Assembly (NCBI GenBank): GCA_021234155.1
Contig: JAJEKV010000004.1
Span: 17,793,310 to 17,857,309 of the forward strand
Length of the DNA stretch: 64,000 bases
Reading direction: 5' to 3'
Origin: Isoetes taiwanensis
Taxonomy: Eukaryota > Streptophyta > Lycopodiopsida > Isoetales > Isoetaceae
Within the stretch, counting starts at the first letter, position 1, and each line of letters opens with the position of its first letter. Below are positions 56,937 through 64,000 of the stretch, in pieces. The notes below the pieces were generated by a model, which saw nothing but the letters and a program-made list of their open reading frames with translations, did not search any database and was not told where the DNA came from. The position numbers and the translations under genes were made by a program.

Positions 56937-59145
56937 CACATGTGAAAAAACATGCATGAACCCTACCTTTTTTTCATTGAACTAATGGGGGTCAATTGTC
57001 TAGATGCTGGTATTTGCTCATTTTCATTTTCTAAATAGAACCAGTTTCTTTCCCTATCAATTGATAGGTTGTGCAAATTGAGTATTTGATAAGCATCCAT
57101 ATGTAGCATTATGAACAAGGCATGGCACAAAAAACTAAATACAATATGCAATTCAAATTCAGAATAAGAATGTGCATATGTTCTCAGCATACTTGTTCAC
57201 AAGCTAGCATCACCTTCCCATATGTTCACATTTGGGAATGGACACAAGACACAATTTTTTGGAAAATTCACTAGAACAGAGTAAAATACACCAAAAAGCA
57301 AGTCTTGCTTGAGAATTTGTTTTGTTCACTTGTTCTAGTTTTCTTAAAATGATACTATAATGCCACCCTTGCCTGCCATTCTAAAAGAATTTTTAGAACA
57401 TTCTATTACTACCTTCTCCTGTAAGTTAGCAATTTGCTCAGGCCTAGGATCGATCTGCAAACTGTGGGTCAGGCTGATAATACTATTTCTAAAAGTTTCA
57501 TCTCTGAGGAAACTAGAATCTAATGGGTTTGAGTCTTTAATCCTTTAATCAACTGCACACTGGTAATGGTTTAAGCACATTTTAGATATTGAATGCAAGC
57601 ATATCTTCCTTGTGTCTAGTCTCTAAATCTTGCTTTTCTTCCCATCCCTTTGCACTTGTTTGCAGCAGTAGCGATAAGTTAGAACAAGGCTATCTCGCAT
57701 GTCTCTTACATATTTCAAACTTTACCTTTTTCCAAAGCTTCTGCTACTAGACATCAACTTCATTGTTATATATTGCACATCTATTTCGAAGCTTGTGTAC
57801 TAGTTGTTTGAAGAATTTGTCTGTCTATCATCAACACAATATTTATCTTTAAGCTTGTTCCTACTAGTAGTGCTTTGAGAAACTGGTTTATTGAACCTTG
57901 TTCACATCCTTGAGTTGAGTTGTGCCTATAAACAACTCTACAAGCATGGTTTTGACTTCTGAAATAAAACTTTGTTGCATTAAACGTGGTTGACTAGGTG
58001 ATATAAACTTATGGTATGTAGAATAAATAAATGCTCATAATAAATTCATCATTACATGTTTCTAAATCGTTGCTTGTATTTTATGTAATAATACTCTTCA
58101 ATTCAGTTTTATTCTCTTCAACTCCATTAAAAATATGCTGCCATAATTGCCGATTTAATCTTATAGGGGCTGCTGATTTTTTTTCTTTCTTAACAGTACA
58201 ACCATATCATTTGTTTTTTAGGACACAAATATTTATTAATTAAATGATATTATATATATAGATGGAGGACGAAAAAATCCAGTGGAAAATATGCCCACTA
58301 GAGTAGAACCAATTGCCACCACCTTGCAGCATACATATATCTAAATCTCTATGCATCAGTAAGAAATAAGATAGCACTCCAAATGTGATTCTTCATTTTA
58401 TTGTCTATTGATGAAGATGTATATGCTTGACAATGCATTGCTTAGCTTCAATGAATTCTTCTTTTCTAAATTGGCCAGATGATACATACAAAAGCCAAAG
58501 GAAATGTTCTCTTTACTAGGTTGTTGAAGGAACTTGGGTACACGACCAATAAAATCTATTAACTATTCAGATTGCAACTGAAGAGACTCTGAAGCCACAA
58601 CCAAGCCGACTTAGTATGCAGACACATGAAAAACATAAAGGGCATATTGTAGGCACATGAGGACAAAATCTATGGATCAAAGCATTTACATGCATAGGCG
58701 CACACACACATATTCATAGATAATCTGGTACCATAAGACAGACAACATGGAATTGAGTAACGTATCCCAAATATATTTCCAAACTTCTTTCTATTGGTTC
58801 ACGAGTACCAACAAAGGTTATTCTTGTAGGGGGGTAACACCTCTGCACCAAGAAGCATCTTGTATAGAATGCACCAGCTGGTGGCTAGTTTTTTGGATTA
58901 GTACTTAGGAGGTTTGTCTTCAAGTCTCTCTTGGGACATTAAAGGGCATATCCCTATAGGATGATACCATATGGCATGACAAATCTATCGATCTTAACAT
59001 TCTTATGAACCACCCAAAGCCAGGAAGCCACCACTTGAGGCACATGAGGAAGAATGTAGACTATATTGCGTAGAATTCTGCAGAAAGAACTAAAGCTAAC
59101 AGAAAATAAGAGGCACATCAACGACAGAATGGAATCCCTTTGATA
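56937..59145. other. Spacer without a supportable gene
   Basis: AT-rich, with ATATTATATATATAG near 58246. Short ORFs only. Confidence 0.35.
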
Positions 59146-59640
59146 CTATAAGAACAGAACTTGAGAATCTGCAGAGATCTAAAACAAGAAAGAATTTAAG
59201 TCTTATCTAGCTTCTAAGTCTAATCTTATGGTATATATAGTGCAATGGCCTTGGGCCCATAATAGCAAAACTGCTAAAGATGAAGCGGCAACTAACTCTT
59301 GGAATATCTGCCGAAGGCTCTGGGTGGTCGACCTACTATAACAGTTGTGCAATCCTCTGAACAAAATCACGTCACATCTAAAATGGACAAGCTAAAGGGT
59401 CGTGGTCTATCAAGGGTCACTCGTTTGAAGCTATGATTCGTGAAGCTTTGTGGTATCAAGCCCTGAATGCAGCGGTGACTTGCGGAGGAAGACTCACATC
59501 AAAGAGAGTCATGACATCACTGAATTGTCTCTTGTTTTTTCTTGTATTTGGGCGACCTTGAGGATCCAACTACCTGATAGCCACATAGCTCATTCGTGTA
59601 TCTCAAAAATAGCCATATGTTCTTCTGCACTGCACTAACA
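59146..59640 (-). mobile_element. Possible copia-type LTR with degenerate primer site
   Basis: On the minus strand it begins TGTTAGTGCA (59640), carries a TATATATA box near 59235, and is followed by AGTATCAAAGGGA, a weak match to the initiator-tRNA primer site. No gag follows and no second LTR was found. Confidence 0.3.
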
Positions 59641-59649
59641 CTTCTCCCC

Positions 59650-59989
59650 CACTAAAAAACACTTGGTAGAAAGAAAAGAAGGAAAAACTTCCTGGGTCGA
59701 AAGTCATCAACAACAGTCGTGTGTTCAGAATGACTATGTGGGTGGTCATCGCCATGATAAGCAACAAGTATATCACACTTTTGGCATAGGTCTTCTCGTG
59801 TAGCGAGTGCAATGACTGGAGTAGCATCAATGAGAAACAATTTACCGTGTCTTCAAAGTTACGATGAACAAGTGTAGAAGTATAGAAACATTCCACAAGA
59901 AGAGCCACATCAAGGCGAAATTGCTCGGCATTGGCATTGGGATTGAAATAATCAATGGGATACTTGCCTGGCAGAGAAATTGAAAGCAA
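59650..59989 (-). pseudogene. Unrecognised coding-like ORF
   Basis: On the minus strand LPGKYPIDYFNPNANAEQFR continues with LDVALLVECFYTSTLVHRNF, then a second frame reads LIDATPVIALATREDLCQKC and VVDDFRPRKFF. Two adjacent open frames of good composition suggest a decayed or spliced gene. It lies directly after the 3' end of the LTR-like copy at 60020-61180. I cannot assign a family. Confidence 0.3.
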
Positions 59990-60019
59990 GCTTTTGAGGG
60001 CATATGATGCCTCCTTATC

Positions 60020-61180
60020 CTCTACGATGCTCCCATCATATAGGATCTGAATATATCCTCATGTCGACCCTGCAAGTCGACAGGAGGCCGTCATGCAATC
60101 ATCATCAGCTAGCCAGTGCTGTAGTATCGAGGTGAAAGAAGCTCGTGTCATTGCCCCGTCTTTCCTGAGAGTCAATCACACTGCAAAAGCATAATGTAAG
60201 CACGCGCATCAATCATATATCCAAATAAGTATTTACCACGAAGGATGAGACACCATCATCATCTTAAGATCGTCATAGACATAATCATCATCATACACCA
60301 TGGAGATTCTAAAACCCAAGCGCCAACTCTGTATGTTATGAATGACGGACTGGGCCTCAAGATAACAGCAAACATAAGTCATAACAATGAAGTTGGCTGG
60401 CACGGGGATTCCGCTCCATCTGCTCCTTTTGTGCATACTTTGCAGATAGATAAAAAAACCTCAGGTCTCAATCGTACCCTATCAAAGACATAACCTTAAG
60501 GCTACTCTAGGCTTTCATCTCCCCCAGTCCGATGAGGCAAGAAAACTGCTCCTTCCAAAAGGCATCTTGCCAATTGCAGGCAGCAAAAGAGATGAGGTCG
60601 CCCCCGCTCATACTCGACCTAACCTCACTGAGGTGACGCATCATCTAGGAGGGGTCAAACCCATACCTTGCCCTCTCATTGTGGCAAAATATAATGGGAA
60701 TTAACGAGGACTAACTGCTAGAATCATATTAATATGGCTTCTGAGTCTCTACCCCCATTTTTGCACATATAAGAGGTACAAGTAGAGCATCATACCATCA
60801 TCATACATCATCGTAACCATAGATTAACAGTTGTAATATATCATATTCAATCCTAGGAATACAAAGGTTAGTGTTCCGTAGTCATTCCTGTTTTAGGGAT
60901 AATGGTTTAAGAATGACTATCATCAAAACAAAGATGCAGTTTAGCATAATTTCTACTGTTACGCTAGGATTGACATGTTAACTTAAGACCAACCCAATCC
61001 TTGACTCAAATCGTCACTACGAGGCCATGACATGGCAATTATCCCCAAGAACAAAAGCGCTGGAATAACCATTGATATATGCAAACTCTATTCGAGCTTT
61101 CACCTTAGCGCTACCCGAAACTAGCCCCAGAAGCTCCCCAAATTGTGAAGAGCCTAGAACCTAAAAGGTTTTAGGGTTTG
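60020..61180 (-). mobile_element. Diverged LTR of the gypsy-type family
   Basis: It parallels 1-1160 in the same orientation: TTGGCTGGCA, CATCTGC, TTGTGCATACTTTG, CCCCAGTCCGATGAGGCAAG, GAGGTGACGCATCATCTAGG and TCTCTACCCCC all occur in order in both. The TGTGACGT terminus is not found, so the boundaries are approximate. Confidence 0.6.
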
Positions 61181-61262
61181 GAGTCACTTCCTTAAATTGG
61201 AGCCAAGCCATGCAATTGGGCCAGGCGGCCTCGATAGCACCCGACAACTTGGCAAATGGGTC

Positions 61263-61565
61263 TCAACCGACATCCATACATGTGATCCAGAGGTCTATGT
61301 AACAACTTACATTGCTCATCGTATTGAAAAATTGGCCAACAAAAGTAGTTAATCTGCCACAGAGACCATTCATATTCAACAATTTTTCAATCTCCACATC
61401 TCGGTCTAGAGTAACATGCACAGGGAAATTAGGATTTTGTTCCAGGGGATTGGAAGTATCAAGAGGCTCAGTAGAAGGCACATCGAAACCAACACCAACA
61501 CGGTTAGCTGGCCTAGCAATTTCCACAGTATCAAGAAGCACATGAGATTTTGGAAAATATCCCAA
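61263..61565 (-). other. Open frame of unknown meaning
   Basis: A 100-codon minus-strand frame (VGFDVPSTEPLDTSNPLEQN, GLCGRLTTFVGQFFNTMSNV) has protein-like composition but no recognised motif, and it is overlapped by ORFs on the plus strand. It is upstream of and divergent from the primase gene. Confidence 0.25.
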
Positions 61566-61963
61566 ACACTATCAAATTCTCAAAAACCAATACAAACTTT
61601 GCACTACATGAAGCCAAATTACTGCACCCTTCTTACTGGGCAAAGGAACAGGCATCTTCAGCTAAAACCACAACAAAGCACGGCAGGGAACAAACGCAGA
61701 CTTGGGCGGACCTCCAGAGCAAAACAAAGACAAAAAAGCTTAGTGACACCAGACGAATAGGGACTTACAAGAATAGCAACTCCATAAACCCTGAGCTAGT
61801 CTGCCAAATTCCTAGGACCACTAGCATCCTACTTGTTGAAATTGAGAATTTCCGACAGGGGAAAAAATTCTAGGAAGTTTTCAGTCAAAATCTGTGGGCT
61901 TCTTTATATTTTTTCGGATGAAATCTAGATTTTCATAGGCCCCTTCCGCAAAGCTTAAATTAT

Positions 61964-61971
61964 GCGGGAAA
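61964..61971 (-). promoter_or_regulatory. E2F-type site, distal to primase
   Basis: GCGGGAAA on plus (TTTCCCGC on minus), about 290 bp upstream of the primase ATG. Confidence 0.5.
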
Positions 61972-62238
61972 TATACTTGTTAGGTTTTTAGAGTTTTTCC
62001 CACACTGGCCACGATCCGCCCAAGCTTGCGCTTTCATTCAAAAAGAAATGCCCGCAACCCATCCAGACATCAAATATATGATTCTACTATATGCAAAATC
62101 GGTAGACAATATAATATATAGAATATACAAATGGCAAATTTGCCGGTACAAAACAAATGGTAAATGAGTCGTCGATCAGACACACGTTGCGTCCACGTTT
62201 CTAGTTTGGATTCTTCTTTTTGCTAGTTGGCAGTTCGC

Positions 62239-62250
62239 TTTCCCGCCAAA
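62239..62250 (+). promoter_or_regulatory. E2F site at the primase start
   Basis: TTTCCCGCCAAA, whose reverse complement TTTGGCGGGAAA is a full E2F/DP consensus, ends 8 bp before the primase ATG. Replication genes of plants and animals are commonly switched on in S phase through such sites. The position in the likely 5' UTR is close but not unusual. Confidence 0.72.
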
Positions 62251-62258
62251 TTATAGCT

Positions 62259-64000
62259 ATGCCGGAGCCAATGGAACACGGTAAGTCCCCTAGACGACCA
62301 AATTGATTTTCATAGAACAGTGCAAAACGTGAATTCGAGGCCTGATACCGAGTTTTTTGTGGCTATGTAGATGCAATGCAGGTTGATGTTAAAACAGCTC
62401 CAGCCGATGATTTCAACCCTGATCTTTTAAAGATCTATTATGGTACTGCCTCTTCCAAAAAAATCTCCTTCTTTGCAGTTTCTAGAGGAGAGGGCTTTAA
62501 GCCTGCCATTTAATCTCTACTCAGTCATTTGATTCCATTGGCTTTTGCCACAGTTTTTCTCTTAAGGCCATTGATGTTATCACAGTTTGACGTGCTCTGA
62601 TGAAAAATCAATCTTGCAGGAAGGCTTTTTCCAATGGCTGAAATGTACAAGTGGTTATCCTATGGAAATGGTTGGCCTTCGTTCACATTTTAAGAACATA
62701 GTTTTGGGTACAGGACTCTTCTAATCAGGCCTACATTTGACTGTGCAGATGGGAAGCATCCTGGATGTGACTCGTCTTTCTTCAGCAGAAGGGAGTTTTC
62801 CTTTACACTAGAGCATGATATTTACCTGCGTTATCTGTCATTTCGAGATGTAAATGAGATGGAGACTGCGATATGTGACAAATGCCCCTACAAGATTGAT
62901 ATTGGCGCTGTGTATAATGTTGATGTAAGAAATTAGCTAAAAGTTGTTGTAAGGTTTCCCATATCCAGACCATGGCAAAATCTTTATAGAAAAAACAGAT
63001 GCCCTTAAACCCTGTTTACTTGTAATAAAGAACCTGATACCATGAGGACTTAATTAGATAGAATTTCAGCTTTGAGTTAAGTACCACGTTAGGAGGGGGG
63101 CTGTAAAACGAAACTGTCCCAGGACGTCAGAGTGAAAAAGTGATTGCTTAACCTGCTTCTTATTATGGTTGGCAACCTTCAGCTCCCAAGGCAAGTCCAA
63201 CTGATAGACCATATGAGATGAGTTGAAAAGACAATAACATTATAACAGGTATAGTAGATACACTTTAATTTCATCCTCTCAAAACAACCAGGTTTGCTGC
63301 TATGCGTTTCCTTTATTCTGAATTTTGTTCCTAATTTACTCTGAGTATCTGCAGCCTGCCAAACGTTCAACGTATTCTAATACAAGTGGAGACAGGGTAT
63401 TTGCACCTGTGGAAAGGGAACTTGTCTTTGATATTGTAAGAAACATATTGTTGATGCTGTTGTGAAGACATACCTATCAATTAATAATGTCTTTAATATA
63501 TGCAATTGCTTACCAGGACATGACAGATTATGATGACGTCCGAACTTGTTGCAGTGGAGCAGATATTTGCCTGTATTGCTGGCCTTTAATGACTATTGCC
63601 ATTAAAGTTATTGACAGTGGATTGAGAGGTATAAGATCTTGTTAATAGCTTTATACTTTGAAGACTGACAGTACGTGGCTGCAGATGACTTTGGTTTTCA
63701 GCACATAACGTGGGTATATAGTGGGAGAAGAGGTGTGCATTGCTGGGTCTGCGATGTAAGGGCGCGAAGGTTTGTCCCTCATTTGTTTATTTGAAGTTTA
63801 TTTTATAAATATAGCACTTTTTTCCATGGTAGGAGAAATATAGCAAATGGTATTAGATGCTATATGCCAAATGTAGTAGATGGCATGTTTGGAACGCTTG
63901 AATTTTTTCCTCTGACTTAATTGTCTTTGAATCTAGGTTGTCCAATGAACAACGGGCATCCATTGCAGATTATTTTCGTGTCTATAAGGTTCATCACGTT
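62259..64000 (+). CDS. PRIM1: DNA primase small (catalytic) subunit, 5' part
   Basis: Eight exons are visible: 62259-62280, 62371-62442, 62620-62670, 62749-62924, 63355-63435, 63517-63628, 63685-63769 and 63937 to about 63988. They join with GT-AG introns into 217 residues, roughly half of the usual protein; the rest lies beyond the window. Primase makes the RNA primer that polymerase alpha extends at origins and Okazaki fragments in the nucleus. Visible signatures: YYGRLFP (30-36), [20 protein letters not shown] (61-80), [15 protein letters not shown] with catalytic Asp133 and Asp135, zinc ligands Cys145, Cys146, Cys152, Cys155 ([12 protein letters not shown]), and [14 protein letters not shown] (182-195). 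The start follows an E2F site and gives a short plant-like N-terminus. Nothing is broken in the visible part. The last donor (AAG|GTTCAT) is inferred from the family continuing after YFRVYK. Confidence 0.96.

Noticed and set aside
59146-59640. Complete second copia element at 59 kb
   Set aside because: Only one LTR-like end and a poor primer site; no gag, pol or second LTR.
1-64000. CRISPR arrays, bacterial operons, organelle DNA insertions
   Set aside because: No regularly spaced repeats of that kind, no bacterial gene order, and no chloroplast or mitochondrial gene recognised.

Overview
The window looks like nuclear DNA of a land plant with a large, repeat-rich genome. The evidence is GT-AG introns with long AT-rich spacers, plant-type copia, gypsy and L1-like elements, and a plant-style SUMO. 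The mix of LINE families with microsatellite tails would suit a fern or another non-model vascular plant, but that is only an inference. Probably less than 5% of the sequence belongs to intact host genes.

Three host genes can be built exon by exon with consistent phase. (1) The gene entering at the right end (62259 to past 64000, +) encodes the small catalytic subunit of DNA primase; eight exons are visible, with the catalytic Asp pair and the zinc cysteines. (2) A three-exon SUMO gene lies on the minus strand at 22793-23479. (3) A four-exon gene on the minus strand at 19227-20005 encodes a 143-residue protein I do not recognise. A histidine acid phosphatase-like remnant with an RHGDRSP motif is at 31936-32421. 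An E2F-type TTTCCCGC element sits just upstream of both the primase and the SUMO start codons, which suggests S-phase control.

The rest is mostly nested mobile DNA. From left: a gypsy-type LTR (1-1447, minus); LINE 3' ends with (TATTC)n tails; a tandem array (6901-7922); a LINE 3' fragment split by a 5,477-bp copia element (8559-14035) with 580-bp LTRs, a TGATG target duplication and two LTR differences; direct repeats (15106-15672); a Mutator-like MITE (18091-18527); a tRNA-derived SINE pair around a minisatellite (21184-22350); stacked inverted repeats upstream of SUMO (23607-24027); a 4.5-kb L1-like LINE with poly-A tail and target duplication (26188-30711); a GC-rich retroelement 3' end with a (TTCC)n tail; a 77-bp perfect inverted repeat (33358-33750); a LINE reverse transcriptase interrupted by a solo LTR (34669-36333); a decayed gypsy pol (37110-40075); and another LINE fragment (49331-50708).

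The least explained item is a pair of paralogous minus-strand units about 10 kb apart (40556-42181 and 50710-53043). Each carries an unrecognised gag-like protein and, upstream of it on the same strand, a stretch encoding the C-terminal end of histone H3. I know of no described element with this layout. Both copies are decayed. Most spacers between these blocks show no gene I can support.
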